From the NCBI RefSeq assembly GCF_963378075.1, contig NZ_OY726394.1:2914001-2978000 (forward strand): 64,000 nt of DNA. Direction: 5' to 3'. Below the pieces are notes generated by a model, which saw only the letters and a program-made list of their open reading frames with translations, searched no databases and had not been told where the DNA came from. This document shows, piece after piece, positions 16,702 to 26,218 of this stretch. This DNA is from Mycolicibacter sp. MU0083 (GTDB lineage Bacteria; Actinomycetota; Actinomycetes; Mycobacteriales; Mycobacteriaceae). Both the position numbers and the translations under genes were made by a program. Every line of letters begins with the position of its first letter. The stretch's first letter is position 1.

Positions 16702-17757
16702 GTGCGCCTCTCCGTCCTCGACCTGACACCGGTTCGCACCGACCAGTCCACCCCGGACGCGCTGGCGGCCACGATGCACCTCGCCAAGGCGGTCGATCGT
16801 CTCGACTACCACCGGTACTGGGTCGCCGAGCACCACAACGTCCCGTCGGTCGCCGCAACCAGCCCGGCGGTGCTGACCGCGATGATCGCCGCGGTCACCT
16901 CGCGACTGCGGGTGGGCTCGGGCGGGGTGATGTTGCCCAACCACGCGCCGCTGGCCGTGGCCGAGCAGTTCGCGTTGCTGGAAGCCGCCCATCCGGGCCG
17001 CATCGATCTGGGGATCGGACGGGCGGCGGGCGCCGACCCGGTGGCCACGACGGTGCTGCGCGCAGCGACCGGCCGTGGCGATCGCGAAATCGACGAATTC
17101 GCAGACAACCTCGCCGATGTGATCGCACTGCTGGGTACCGCGGGAGTGGCGCTGCAACTGGGCGAGAGCAGCTACGTCCTCAAATCGACGCCGCACGCGG
17201 TGACACGGCCCCGGGTGTTTGTACTGGGATCCTCGATGCAGTCGGCCCGCGTCGCCGCAGCGCAGGGACTGCCGTACGTGTTCGGCCATCACCTGTTCGG
17301 CGAACAGACCGAGGAAGCGCTGGAGTGCTACCGGTCACAATTCGTCCCGAGCGAGTTCTGCGCCGCACCCGCGGCCTTCCTGACGGTCAACACCGTCGTC
17401 GCCGAAACGCCCGAAGAGGCAACGGCTTTGACCCTCCCCTACCTGCAGTTGCAGGCGCGCGCGGCGACCGGCCAGCCGGCCGGCCGGCTCGATCTGGTCG
17501 AAGACGCCCAGCAGGTGATCCTCACCCCGCAGCAGCAGCACGTCGCGCAGGGCGAATTCGAACGCGCCGTGGTGGGTACCCCGACCGAGGCGCTCGCCGC
17601 GTTGCAGCGACTGGCCGACCGCCTGGGAGTGGATGAGTTGATGCTCAACCCGGTCGCCTCGGCCCGGCGCGGAACCGCTCCGACCCGGTCCCCGGGACGG
17701 GAGAACACCCTGGCGCTACTGGCCGAAGCGGCGGCGACGAAGGTGAACAACAAGTGA
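16702..17757 (+). CDS. LLM class flavin-dependent oxidoreductase
   Basis: This 351-residue protein has the luciferase-like monooxygenase TIM-barrel layout: RLSVLDLTPV at strand 1, YWVAEHHNVPSVAATSPAV, RLRVGSGGVMLPNHAPLAVAEQFA and IDLGIGRAAGADP. These use FMN or F420. The group with YWVAEHHN at the start is often annotated as MsnO8-type, and its substrate is usually unknown. The GTG at 16702 aligns the first strand, and the long open frame before it belongs to the divergent methyltransferase region. It ends 211 bases before the PE gene and appears monocistronic. Confidence 0.85.
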   Translation: MRLSVLDLTPVRTDQSTPDALAATMHLAKAVDRLDYHRYWVAEHHNVPSVAATSPAVLTAMIAAVTSRLRVGSGGVMLPNHAPLAVAEQFALLEAAHPGRIDLGIGRAAGADPVATTVLRAATGRGDREIDEFADNLADVIALLGTAGVALQLGESSYVLKSTPHAVTRPRVFVLGSSMQSARVAAAQGLPYVFGHHLFGEQTEEALECYRSQFVPSEFCAAPAAFLTVNTVVAETPEEATALTLPYLQLQARAATGQPAGRLDLVEDAQQVILTPQQQHVAQGEFERAVVGTPTEALAALQRLADRLGVDELMLNPVASARRGTAPTRSPGRENTLALLAEAAATKVNNK

Positions 17758-17968
17758 AGCAAAACCAACGCCGGAGGGCTGGTCGGTGAATATTTCCGGT
17801 CCTGTTTCTAACGGTCAATGAACAACTGCTGACAGTCTCAAAAAAGGCCCCTTCGTGGCTGTTTCCCGGGGGTGGGATCGCTTAGCGTCGTGACTGTGCA
17901 ACCACTTGCGCACGCGATCGGCAGTACAGCGTTCGCGGGATAACAAAAGACTTCTCCAAGGAGCCTTC
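17758..17968 (+). promoter_or_regulatory. Non-coding leader and promoter region of the PE-PPE-PPE operon
   Basis: No gene is visible in these 211 bases. TAGCGT at 17883-17888 fits a mycobacterial -10, which would give a leader of about 75 bases. AAGGAG (17957-17962) is the ribosome binding site of the PE gene. No clear operator was recognised. Confidence 0.4.
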
Positions 17969-18268
17969 ATGTCGTTCGTCACAACGCAGCCCGAGGCGTT
18001 GCTGGCTGCCGTCGCCAACCTGCGGGCCATCGGCTCGTCGATGGCCGCGCACAGCGCCGCGGCCATGAGCCCCACCACGGGCGTCGTGCCGGCCGCCGCT
18101 GACGAGGTCTCCGCGCTGACCGCCGCACAGTTCGCGGCCCACGCACAGGCCTACCAGACCGTGAGCGCCCAGGCGATCGCCGTCCACGAGATGTTCGTCA
18201 ACGCGCTGAGCAGCGGGGCCAACGCGTACGCGGCGACCGAGGCGGCCAACGCCGCGGCGGCCGGTTAG
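17969..18268 (+). CDS. PE family protein
   Basis: This 99-residue single-domain PE protein begins MSFVTTQPEALLAAVANLRA with the Pro-Glu pair at positions 8-9. It forms the two-helix hairpin that pairs with a PPE protein, and it has the C-terminal YxxxD/E-like export region around YQTVSAQAIAVHEMF. It has no C-terminal extension. AAGGAG precedes the ATG by six bases. It is first in a three-gene operon with two PPE genes, nine bases before the first, the usual arrangement for a PE-PPE heterodimer secreted by a type VII system. Confidence 0.95.
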   Translation: MSFVTTQPEALLAAVANLRAIGSSMAAHSAAAMSPTTGVVPAAADEVSALTAAQFAAHAQAYQTVSAQAIAVHEMFVNALSSGANAYAATEAANAAAAG

Positions 18269-18277
18269 GGCACCCCA

Positions 18278-19480
18278 ATGGACTACATGTCGTTGCCGCC
18301 CGAGGTGACCTCCACCCTGATCTACTCCGGGCCCGGCTCGCAGCCCATGGTGGTAGCCGCCTCGGCGTGGAGCACACTGGCCGCCGAGCTGAAAGCTGTT
18401 GCCGCCGAGTACCGGGCCGTCATCACCCTGCTGACCTCCGAGGAGTGGCTGGGGCCGGCATCGGCGACCATGGCTACGGCGGCCGCCCCCTACATCAACT
18501 GGATGGAGCTCACCGCCGCGCAGGCCGAGCAGGCCGCCGCGCAGGGCCGTGCCGCCGCGAGCGCCTACGAGATGGCGCACGCCCAGATCGTGCCGCCGGT
18601 GGCCGTCGTCGCGAACCGCCAGCAGCTGAACCAGCTGGTCGCCACCAACATCCTCGGGCAGAACACCCCGTCGATCGCGGCGACAGAGGCCGAGCACAGC
18701 GAGATGTGGGCGCAGGACACCCTCACCATGTACGGCTACCAGGCGCAGTCCAGCACCGCGACCCAGCTCAGCGAGTTCACCCCGCCGCCGAACCCGACGA
18801 ACCCGGGCGGCGAAGCCGCCAACGGCAATGCGGCCGCGAACGCAGCGGGTACCTCCACCGCGACGCAGGCGACACGGGCGTCGAGCACCTTGCAGGGGCT
18901 GCTGCGGTCCGCCGAGGCGACCCCGGGCAGCAGTCCGGCGCAGGACATCCTGGACGACCCGAACTACAACCTGGGCAACAACACCCTCAGCCAGGCCATC
19001 TCCAGTACGAACCTGCACGCGAACAACCTGTGTGCGGTGTGGCGCGGTATGAGCGGTATCACCGGTGTGCAGAACCTCATGACCGCGGCGGCCAAGGATG
19101 CCGCCAAGGCGGCCGAAGGCGCGGCCAAGGGCGCCGCCGGCGCCGCAGCAGCGGGTGCCGCGGCGGCCAGCGGTGCCGCGGGCTCGGTCGGCGGCCTGTC
19201 CGTTCCGGCGGCCTGGGCACCGCCGTTGGCGGCCGCCTCGGCGCTGGGTCCGGTCTCCGGTGGCTCCTGGGTGCCGGTCGGTCCGGCCGCTGCGGCGGCG
19301 GTGCCCGCTGCGGGCGGCGGGATTCTCGGTGGGGCCCCGATCGCACCGCCGGCGGGCATGGCGCCCGGGGTGGCGGGTATTCCGGCCGCCGGTGCTGCCG
19401 GTGCCGGTTTCCGCGGGTTCGGTGGCCCGCGCTACGGGACCGCGTTGACGGTCATGCCGCGTCGTCCCTTCGGCGGATAG
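18278..19480 (+). CDS. PPE family protein, SVP type
   Basis: 400 residues. The PPE signature is [20 protein letters not shown], with a helical domain to about 175 containing EEWLGPAS (the WxG turn) and [12 protein letters not shown]. The C-terminal part has [18 protein letters not shown], an Ala-rich segment and [16 protein letters not shown], the SVP motif. It ends in a Gly/Pro-rich tail [16 protein letters not shown] seen in many SVP proteins. Nine bases separate it from the PE gene, so it is the likely heterodimer partner of that PE protein. Exported through an ESX system encoded elsewhere. Confidence 0.95.
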   Translation: MDYMSLPPEVTSTLIYSGPGSQPMVVAASAWSTLAAELKAVAAEYRAVITLLTSEEWLGPASATMATAAAPYINWMELTAAQAEQAAAQGRAAASAYEMAHAQIVPPVAVVANRQQLNQLVATNILGQNTPSIAATEAEHSEMWAQDTLTMYGYQAQSSTATQLSEFTPPPNPTNPGGEAANGNAAANAAGTSTATQATRASSTLQGLLRSAEATPGSSPAQDILDDPNYNLGNNTLSQAISSTNLHANNLCAVWRGMSGITGVQNLMTAAAKDAAKAAEGAAKGAAGAAAAGAAAASGAAGSVGGLSVPAAWAPPLAAASALGPVSGGSWVPVGPAAAAAVPAAGGGILGGAPIAPPAGMAPGVAGIPAAGAAGAGFRGFGGPRYGTALTVMPRRPFGG

Positions 19481-19493
19481 CACCGAGACGACC

Positions 19494-20717
19494 ATGATCG
19501 ACTACGGGGCGCTTCCGCCGGAAGTCAATTCCACGCGGATGTACACCGGGGCCGGGGCCGGCCCATTGCTGGCGGCGGCGGCCGCCTGGGACGTCTTGGC
19601 CCAGGAATTGAGCCTGACGGCAGCCGCGGTGGAGATGAACATCGCCGACCTGACCAGCGGCCCCTGGAGTGGGCCGTCGGCGACCGCCATGGCCGCTGCG
19701 GCACTGCCGTTCACCACGTGGTTCAAGACGACCGCTGCCCAGGCCGAGCAGTCGGCCATGCAGGCCAAGGCCGCAGCGGCCGCCTTCGAAGCGGCGTTCG
19801 CGATGACGGTGCCTCCGCAGATGGTGTTCGCCAACCGGGCCCAGCTGATGACGTTGGTGGCCACCAACTTCTTCGGCCAGAACACCCCGGCCATCGCGGC
19901 CACCGAAGCCCACTACGCGGCGATGTGGGCACAGGATGCGGTCGCCATGTACACCTACTCGGTCGGTTCCGCGGCGGCCACCCAGCTGACGGAGTTCACC
20001 GCACCCCCGCAGACCACCAACCCGGGTGGGACCGCCGAGCAGGCCGCCGCGGTCGGCCAGTCGGTGGCCAACGCCACCGCAACCAATGTGGCCCAGCCGC
20101 TCGCCGAAGCGGGATCCGGCGCCGGGGCGGGCGCGGGCGCGACGGCTCCGACCGCACCGGCAGCGACCACTCCGATTCCACCGGGCATCACCTATCTGCT
20201 CAGCGAGTGGACGGCGCTCAACAGGCTGGTCAACTCGGGCTACAGTCCGGCGTCGATCGGTGCTGCCGCCGGTGCGGAGCTGGAGAGTTGGGACCACGCA
20301 CCCAAGGGCTACACCGGGGTCCGCGACCTTCTCGCGAAGGCTGCCGAAGCCGAGGCGAAGGCGGCCGAGATTCCGGCCAAGGCTGGTACCGCCGCCGCCC
20401 GCACGCCGGGTTTCAATCCCGCGACCCCGTCGGCGGCACTGGGCCGGGGCATGCAGGTCGGCGCGTTGTCGGTGCCGCAGAGTTGGCCGACGACTCCCAG
20501 CCCGGGCGCCCAGCCCGCGACCCTGGCCTCCAGCCGGATGGCCGCTGCCGCCGAGAGCGCTGGAATGTCGCGGGGCAGCATGGCAGGTATGTCCGGACTG
20601 GCGGCTCTTCCCGCCGCCGCCAACGCCAACGCCAACAGCGGGCCGACCGGTTTCCGGTTCGTTCCCCGCTACGGCTACCGCCACCGGGTGATGAATCGGC
20701 CGCCCAGCGCCGGATAG
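19494..20717 (+). CDS. PPE family protein, SVP type
   Basis: 407 residues. It begins [20 protein letters not shown], has [11 protein letters not shown] at the WxG turn, [12 protein letters not shown], and [14 protein letters not shown] as the SVP motif. A helical, Ala/Lys/Glu-rich linker (about 280-305, [17 protein letters not shown]) separates the halves, and the C-terminus [21 protein letters not shown] resembles the family tail. It follows the previous PPE gene after 13 bases as the third gene of the operon. It may compete for the single PE partner. Confidence 0.94.
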   Translation: MIDYGALPPEVNSTRMYTGAGAGPLLAAAAAWDVLAQELSLTAAAVEMNIADLTSGPWSGPSATAMAAAALPFTTWFKTTAAQAEQSAMQAKAAAAAFEAAFAMTVPPQMVFANRAQLMTLVATNFFGQNTPAIAATEAHYAAMWAQDAVAMYTYSVGSAAATQLTEFTAPPQTTNPGGTAEQAAAVGQSVANATATNVAQPLAEAGSGAGAGAGATAPTAPAATTPIPPGITYLLSEWTALNRLVNSGYSPASIGAAAGAELESWDHAPKGYTGVRDLLAKAAEAEAKAAEIPAKAGTAAARTPGFNPATPSAALGRGMQVGALSVPQSWPTTPSPGAQPATLASSRMAAAAESAGMSRGSMAGMSGLAALPAAANANANSGPTGFRFVPRYGYRHRVMNRPPSAG

Positions 20718-20751
20718 GCCCGGACACCAAAGGAACCGGCAAAAAGCTACC

Positions 20752-20787
20752 GGCGCCGCAGGCCTGACTCATCAGGCTCGCGGCGCC
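20752..20787. terminator. Hairpin between the PPE operon and the convergent Ser/Thr kinase gene
   Basis: GGCGCCGC-AG-GCCTGA and TCAGGC-TC-GCGGCGCC form a 14-base-pair stem with a small internal mismatch and a CTCA loop. There is no U tract, as is common in actinobacteria. It stands between two convergent genes and probably terminates both. Confidence 0.7.
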
Positions 20788-20812
20788 GATTCGCTTGAAC
20801 TACCGGGATCGA

Positions 20813-22426
20813 TCAGGCCGGCTTTGCCGGCTTTGCGGCATCGGTGTGATCCTCGGGTTCGGGGGGCGCGCTGATTCCCGCAGGCACGTCACCGAACCGG
20901 CTGGCCACCACCGGAACCCAGATCTGGGCCCCGCGCTGGCCACACTCGTTGCTTTCGACGGTGGCGACCATCGCGCCGTGCAGCACCCCTGAGATGGTCG
21001 GCTCCAGCGTCAACACCTGAACGGTGGTCTGGGTGTCCTGGCGCCCTTCGACGCTCAGGCAGGGGGTCTGCACCGTCTCCGGCTGGGACCGCCAGTTGCC
21101 GTCGATGAAGTCGAGCGCCAGATGATTGCCGCCGGACGGGGTTTTCACCGCCCGCCGGTGATCTTTGGTGTCCAGCATCGTCGCCGACGCCGTGCAGGCA
21201 TCGCCGTCACAGGAGGATTGGATGGCCCACCAGGTACTGATGTTGGGCAGTGATGGGTTGGGCACGCCGTTGTACTTCTCCCCGGCCCGGTTGGCGTCCA
21301 CCCGGTAGGTTCCCTCGAACTCCGACGCCACGTCGTCCTGAACGGCTTTGGGGGCCGTGGTGATCGCCGGTGCGCTACTGGAACCTGCGGCCGGAGTACT
21401 GACCGGCTGGTCGGCCACCAGACGCGGGACGACGGCCGCCACCGACCCCACGACCGCGAGTCCCAACGGCACCAGCACGGCAGGACGCGCCAGTTTCGAG
21501 CGCCGGCTCGGCGGCGGCGTGGGCACGGCACGCGGAATACCGCGAACGACGGTTCGGGCGGATTCTGGTTCGCCTTCGGCGTCCGGATCGTCGAGTTGCT
21601 CGGCCAGTGCGATGACGAAATCCGTGCAATCCCGAAATCTCTCGTTGGGGTCCTTGGCCAATGCCGCGGCGAGCACGTCGTCGAACTGCTGCAGTTCCGG
21701 GCGCCGCTCGCTGAGCAACGGCGGCGGGGTGTTCAGGTGCTGACTGATGACCGTCACCGGGTTCTCGTGCTGGTACGGCGGTGTTCCGGTCAATATCTGG
21801 AAGGTGGTGGCGGCCAGCGCGTACTGATCGGCGTACTCCAGGCCGTCGGAACCCATCAGCTGTTCGGGTGCGGCGTAGGCGATGGTCCCGATCGCCAGGT
21901 TGCTGGCGGTCAGACCGGTCGGCCCGCTGAGCTGCCGGGCGATGCCGAAGTCGGCCAGCACCGGGTGCAGTTCGCCGTTCTCCTCCTCGGTCACCAAGAT
22001 GTTGCTCGGCTTGACGTCGCGGTGTATCACCCCTTGCCGATGGGCGTAGTCCAGCGCGTCGGCGATGCCCGCGACGATCGGGATGGCGAGGTGTGCCGGC
22101 ATCCCGGCGGGATACTTGCGGGTGATCAGCTCACCGAGCGTCTCGCCCTCGATGTAGTCCATCGCGATCCAGAGGCGTCCGCGGTAGTCGCCTCGGTCGT
22201 GCACTCGCACGATGTTCGGGTGCACCAGCACGGCGGCGGCTTCGGCTTCGCGCCGAAAACGCTCCTCGTAGTCGTCGTCCGAACTCAACGAACGGCGCAT
22301 GATCTTCAGCGCCTCCTGCCGAGGCAACCGGGGATGTTGCGCCAGATATACCTTGCCCATTGCCCCAGCACCCAACAGTTTCAAGATGGTGTACTCAGCA
22401 AAAATTGAGCCCGCTGCCAGAGCCAT
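20813..22426 (-). CDS. Membrane Ser/Thr protein kinase (eukaryotic type, PknF-like)
   Basis: 537 residues. The kinase domain (about 10-275) has the glycine loop [10 protein letters not shown], catalytic Lys41 in [18 protein letters not shown] and APEQLMG, so it should be active. A basic juxtamembrane linker leads to one membrane helix (about residues 325-348, [22 protein letters not shown]). The roughly 185-residue extracellular domain has four to six cysteines and a conserved EGTYRV start, as in sensor domains of mycobacterial Pkn proteins. Its ligand is unknown. The ATG at 22424-22426 matches the kinase N-terminus; the frame is open far upstream across the divergent aroA gene but that is not coding. 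No kinase is recalled at this site in M. tuberculosis. Confidence 0.9.
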   Translation of the reverse strand: MALAAGSIFAEYTILKLLGAGAMGKVYLAQHPRLPRQEALKIMRRSLSSDDDYEERFRREAEAAAVLVHPNIVRVHDRGDYRGRLWIAMDYIEGETLGELITRKYPAGMPAHLAIPIVAGIADALDYAHRQGVIHRDVKPSNILVTEEENGELHPVLADFGIARQLSGPTGLTASNLAIGTIAYAAPEQLMGSDGLEYADQYALAATTFQILTGTPPYQHENPVTVISQHLNTPPPLLSERRPELQQFDDVLAAALAKDPNERFRDCTDFVIALAEQLDDPDAEGEPESARTVVRGIPRAVPTPPPSRRSKLARPAVLVPLGLAVVGSVAAVVPRLVADQPVSTPAAGSSSAPAITTAPKAVQDDVASEFEGTYRVDANRAGEKYNGVPNPSLPNISTWWAIQSSCDGDACTASATMLDTKDHRRAVKTPSGGNHLALDFIDGNWRSQPETVQTPCLSVEGRQDTQTTVQVLTLEPTISGVLHGAMVATVESNECGQRGAQIWVPVVASRFGDVPAGISAPPEPEDHTDAAKPAKPA

Positions 22427-22544
22427 GGGAACGAGCGTAGTGATCGCGGGTGAACAGTTGGGTGACGCCAGGCTTCCGGCCGGCAAAGAACCACGCCGCG
22501 CACCGGATACCCACTCCCGGGCCGAGCGCTGGCAGGATGAAACC

Positions 22545-23837
22545 GTGACGACTTGGCCGGCACCGACCCCCACCACACCCGTCGACGCGACCGTGACCGT
22601 ACCCGGATCGAAGTCCCAGACCAACCGGGCGCTGGTGCTGGCCGCGCTGGCCGCGGCACGCAGCGGCGAAGTCTCCACCCTCTCCGGGGCGCTGCGCAGT
22701 CGCGACACCGATCTGATGCTCGACGCGCTACGTGCTCTTGGCCTGCGGGTCGAGGCGGTCGCACACCACGTGACCGTCAGCGGCCGAATCGATCCGGAAC
22801 CCGATATCCGGCTGAACTGCGGCCTGGCCGGTACGGTGCTGCGCTTCGTGCCGCCGCTGGCCGCCCTGGGCACCTCGACGGTCACCTTCGACGGCGACGA
22901 GCAGGCCCGGGCCCGTCCGATCGCGCCACTGCTGGACGCCATGCGCAGCCTGGGCATCCCGGTCGACGGTGCATCGCTGCCGTTCGGGATCCACGGCCGC
23001 GGGACGGTGGCCGGTGGGACGGTCGCGATCGACGCCTCGGCGTCGTCGCAGTTCGTCTCCGGGCTGCTGCTGTCGGCGGCAGCCTTCGACGACGGACTGA
23101 CCGTGACGCACACCGGAACGTCCCTGCCGTCCGCCCCGCACATCGCGATGACCGTCGCGATGCTGCGCCAAGCGGGTATCGACGTCGACGACAGCACAGC
23201 AAACCGCTGGCGGGTCGAACCGGGGGCGGTGGCGGCCCGGAACTGGGAGATCGAACCGGATCTGTCCAACGCCACCCCGTTCCTGGCGGCCGCGGTGGTC
23301 ACCGGCGGCCGGGTGCACATCTCCGGCTGGCCCGACACCAGTGTGCAGCCCAGCGACGACATCGTCTCCGTCATCGCCGCCACCGGCGCCCGGGTCAGCC
23401 ATACCGACGGGCAACTGCAGGTGCAGGGGCCCGCCGGCTACGGGGGTTTCGACGTCGACCTGCGCGCGGTCGGCGAGCTGACCCCGACGGTGGCGGCACT
23501 GGCGGCACTGGCGGCACCGGGTTCGGTGTCGCGGTTGAGCGGCATCGCGCATCTGCGCGGGCACGAAACCGACCGGCTGGCGGCGTTGACCGCCGAGATC
23601 AACCGGCTCGGCGGTAACAGCGTCGAAACTCCGGACGGCCTGGTGATCACCGCGTCCCCGCTGCACGGTGGAACCTGGCAGTCCTACGCCGATCACCGGA
23701 TGGCCACCGCCGGCGCGATCATCGGGCTGCGCGTGCCCGGCGTCGAGGTGCAGGACATCGAGACCACCGCCAAGACCCTGCCGGCGTTCCCGCGGATGTG
23801 GGCCGAGATGCTCTCCGATGCGGGGCCGGGCGCTTGA
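22545..23837 (+). CDS. aroA: 3-phosphoshikimate 1-carboxyvinyltransferase (EPSP synthase)
   Basis: 430 residues. It joins shikimate 3-phosphate and phosphoenolpyruvate in aromatic amino-acid biosynthesis. Diagnostic segments are [18 protein letters not shown] (shikimate phosphate site), [14 protein letters not shown] (PEP site), [16 protein letters not shown], and [16 protein letters not shown] near the C-terminus. The GTG at 22545 is chosen because it directly precedes the domain and the mRNA may be leaderless (CAGGAT a few bases before). Corresponds to Rv3227. rsgA follows 40 bases downstream on the same strand. Confidence 0.95.
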   Translation: MTTWPAPTPTTPVDATVTVPGSKSQTNRALVLAALAAARSGEVSTLSGALRSRDTDLMLDALRALGLRVEAVAHHVTVSGRIDPEPDIRLNCGLAGTVLRFVPPLAALGTSTVTFDGDEQARARPIAPLLDAMRSLGIPVDGASLPFGIHGRGTVAGGTVAIDASASSQFVSGLLLSAAAFDDGLTVTHTGTSLPSAPHIAMTVAMLRQAGIDVDDSTANRWRVEPGAVAARNWEIEPDLSNATPFLAAAVVTGGRVHISGWPDTSVQPSDDIVSVIAATGARVSHTDGQLQVQGPAGYGGFDVDLRAVGELTPTVAALAALAAPGSVSRLSGIAHLRGHETDRLAALTAEINRLGGNSVETPDGLVITASPLHGGTWQSYADHRMATAGAIIGLRVPGVEVQDIETTAKTLPAFPRMWAEMLSDAGPGA

Positions 23838-23877
23838 AAGCCGGCGGTTGACCAGGCTCGACGGAGGAGAGGCGAAG

Positions 23878-24879
23878 TTGGACCGCCGAATCAACACGGG
23901 CGACTACGACGAATCCGACGTCAAAGTCCGGTCCGGCCGTGGATCACGGCCGCGCACCAAGATTCGGCCCGGCCACGCCGATGCGCGGTCGGCCATGGTG
24001 GTCAGCGTCGACCGTGGCCGCTGGGGTTGCGTCCTGGACGGCGAGGCGGACCTGCAGGTCACCGCGATGCGTGCCCGCGAGTTGGGACGCACCCCGATAG
24101 TCGTCGGCGACCGTGTCGATGTCGTGGGCGACCTGTCCGGCCGACCCGACACCCTGGCCCGCATCGTGCGGCGCAGCCCGCGGCGCACGGTGCTGCGACG
24201 CACCGCCGACGACACCGATCCGACCGAGCGCGTGGTGGTCGCCAACGCCGATCAACTGCTGATCGTGGTGGCGCTGGCCGATCCCCCGCCGCGGACCGGA
24301 TTGGTGGAGCGGGCGCTGATCGCCGCCTACGCGGGCGGGCTGGCGCCCATTCTGTGCCTGACCAAGACAGATCTGGCCGATCCGCGGCCGTTCGCAGAAC
24401 AGTTCGCCGACCTGGATCTGACCGTGGTCACCGCCGGTCGGGACGATCCGCTCGACGCGGTCGCGCCGCTGCTGCGGTCGCAGGTGACGGTGCTGTTGGG
24501 GCATTCCGGGGTGGGCAAATCGACGTTGGTGAATCGCCTTGTCCCGCAGGCCGATCGAGCCGTCGGCAGAGTCACCGATATCGGCCGGGGTCGGCACACC
24601 TCGACCCAGTCGGTGGCACTGCGATTGACCGGATCCGGCTGGGTGATCGACACTCCGGGGATCCGCTCGTTCGGCCTGGCCCATATCGCGCCCGACGACG
24701 TCCTGCTGGCGTTCTCCGATCTTGCCGAGACCATCACCGCCTGCCCGCGCGGATGCGGCCACCTGGGCCCACCCGCCGATCCCGAATGTGCGCTGGACAC
24801 CTTGACCGGTGCGGCCCTCCGTCGCGCCGGGGCGGCCCGGCAACTGCTCACGGTGTTGCGAGAGGCCCGAAACCCCTAG
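23878..24879 (+). CDS. rsgA: Small ribosomal subunit biogenesis GTPase RsgA
   Basis: This 333-residue circularly permuted GTPase assists late 30S maturation. The N-terminal OB-fold is followed by the permuted G motifs: TKTDL (G4), then GHSGVGKST (G1 P-loop), TSTQ (G2) and DTPG (G3). The C-terminal zinc region is CPRGCGH followed by a Cys eight residues on. The start taken is a TTG at 23878 because GGAGGAG lies eight bases upstream (23863-23869). A TTG at 23848 is possible. Matches Rv3228. Its end overlaps the convergent desA3 stop by four bases. Confidence 0.92.
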   Translation: MDRRINTGDYDESDVKVRSGRGSRPRTKIRPGHADARSAMVVSVDRGRWGCVLDGEADLQVTAMRARELGRTPIVVGDRVDVVGDLSGRPDTLARIVRRSPRRTVLRRTADDTDPTERVVVANADQLLIVVALADPPPRTGLVERALIAAYAGGLAPILCLTKTDLADPRPFAEQFADLDLTVVTAGRDDPLDAVAPLLRSQVTVLLGHSGVGKSTLVNRLVPQADRAVGRVTDIGRGRHTSTQSVALRLTGSGWVIDTPGIRSFGLAHIAPDDVLLAFSDLAETITACPRGCGHLGPPADPECALDTLTGAALRRAGAARQLLTVLREARNP

Positions 24880-26135
24880 GCGGCCACGGCGGTCCGCTTG
24901 TCGCGACGCAGACCCCGCACCGCCGAGATGGCGGTCTTGAGCCCGCGCCGGCGACCGGTGGCCGGGTCGACGCGGAAGAACTCCGGTGCCATCTCGGCGA
25001 ACATCTTCTCGCTGCGGGTCTCCGGGGCGTCATCGGCGGTGTCGCGCAGGAATCGATCCGGCAGCGACAGTTTGGCGATGGTGCGCCAGGTCTTGGCGTA
25101 CTGCACCAGGAACGGGCCCGACGTGTAGGGCAGGTCGTAGCGCTCGCACACCTCACGCACCCGCACCGCGACCTCGGGGTAGCGGTTGCTCGGCAGATCG
25201 GGGAACAGGTGATGCTCGATCTGATGCGACAGACTGCCGCTGAAGAACCGCATCGGCTGGCCGGCGTCGATGTTCGCGCTGCCCAGCAGTTGCCGCAGGT
25301 ACCACTGTCCCCGCGACTCGCCGACCATGTCGGTCTTGGTGAACTTCTCTGCGCCGTCCGGGAAGTGACCGCAGAAGATGATCGCGTTGGACCACACGTT
25401 GCGGATCACGTTGGCGATCGCGTTGGCCTTCACGGTCGTGGCGAACGTCGCCCCGGGCGATAGTGCGGTCAGGGCGGGAAATGCGACGTAATCCTTGAAG
25501 ACCTGCCGCCCGGCCTTGCCGGCGAACTCCCGCAGTCGCACCAGGGAGGCCCGACGGTCGTCGCGCCCCTTGAAGATCTTGCCGATCTCCAGGTGCTGCA
25601 ACGCGACTCCCCACTCGAAGCCGATCGCCAGCATGACGTTGTAGAACACGTTGAACAGGTTGAAACGCCGCCAGGGCACGTCCCGGGTCACCCGCAGCAG
25701 GCCGTAGCCCACGTCGTCGTCCATCCCGAGGATGTTGGTGTACTTGTGGTGCGCGAAGTTGTGGGTGAACCGCCAGTGCTTGGAGAACCCGGCCATGTCC
25801 CACTCCCAGCCGGTCGAGTGGATCTCGGGGTCGTTCATCCAGTCCCACTGGCCGTGCATGACGTTGTGGCCGATCTCCATGTTCTCCACGATCTTGGCCA
25901 CGCCCAGGGTCGCCGTACCGGCCCAGCGCGCCCACCGCCGATTGCCCGCGGCGAGCAGCACCCGGCCGGTCACCTCGAGTGCGCGCTGAGCGGCGATGGT
26001 GCGGTGGATGTAGCGTGCGTCGCGCTCGCCGCGACTCGCCTCGACGTCGCGGCGGATGGCGTCGAATTCGGCGGCGAGATTCTCCACATCGGCGTCACTG
26101 AGGTGCGCGAACACCTCGACGTCGGTTACCGCCAT
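24876..26135 (-). CDS. desA3: Stearoyl-CoA delta-9 desaturase DesA3
   Basis: This 419-residue membrane di-iron desaturase introduces the delta-9 double bond into stearoyl-CoA to give oleate. The histidine boxes are HNVMHG (90-94), HNFAHH (125-130) and HQIEHHLFP near residue 310, and hydrophobic spans lie around 150-190 and 225-260. The ATG at 26135 has GAGGCGG upstream; the ten extra codons in the open frame are not conserved. It is paired with the ferredoxin-type reductase gene upstream, as in Rv3229c-Rv3230c, where the reductase feeds electrons to DesA3. Two copies of a TACG-N4-CGTA operator lie directly in front of it. Confidence 0.95.
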   Translation of the reverse strand: MAVTDVEVFAHLSDADVENLAAEFDAIRRDVEASRGERDARYIHRTIAAQRALEVTGRVLLAAGNRRWARWAGTATLGVAKIVENMEIGHNVMHGQWDWMNDPEIHSTGWEWDMAGFSKHWRFTHNFAHHKYTNILGMDDDVGYGLLRVTRDVPWRRFNLFNVFYNVMLAIGFEWGVALQHLEIGKIFKGRDDRRASLVRLREFAGKAGRQVFKDYVAFPALTALSPGATFATTVKANAIANVIRNVWSNAIIFCGHFPDGAEKFTKTDMVGESRGQWYLRQLLGSANIDAGQPMRFFSGSLSHQIEHHLFPDLPSNRYPEVAVRVREVCERYDLPYTSGPFLVQYAKTWRTIAKLSLPDRFLRDTADDAPETRSEKMFAEMAPEFFRVDPATGRRRGLKTAISAVRGLRRDKRTAVAA

Positions 26136-26170
26136 CAGACCGCCTCCCCGAGAAAACGCGAACAATTAGA

Positions 26171-26205
26171 CCTACGTTATCGTAACCTACGATCCCGTAG
26201 GTTAC
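26171..26205. promoter_or_regulatory. Twin operator in front of desA3 (TACG-N4-CGTA core)
   Basis: CCTACG-TTAT-CGTAAC at 26171-26186 overlaps a perfect 10-base inverted repeat, GTAACCTACG (26182-26191) with CGTAGGTTAC (26196-26205) around a four-base spacer. Both share the core TACG-N4-CGTA with the site in front of the reductase gene at 27368. The geometry suits a TetR-family repressor. The regulator itself is not identified. Confidence 0.72.
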
Positions 26206-26218
26206 CAGCGGGTAATGG

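Noticed and set aside
22427-23383. N-terminal extension of the Ser/Thr kinase frame by about 320 codons
   Set aside because: The extension runs antisense to aroA. The kinase glycine loop begins a few residues after the ATG at 22426, so the start is set there.
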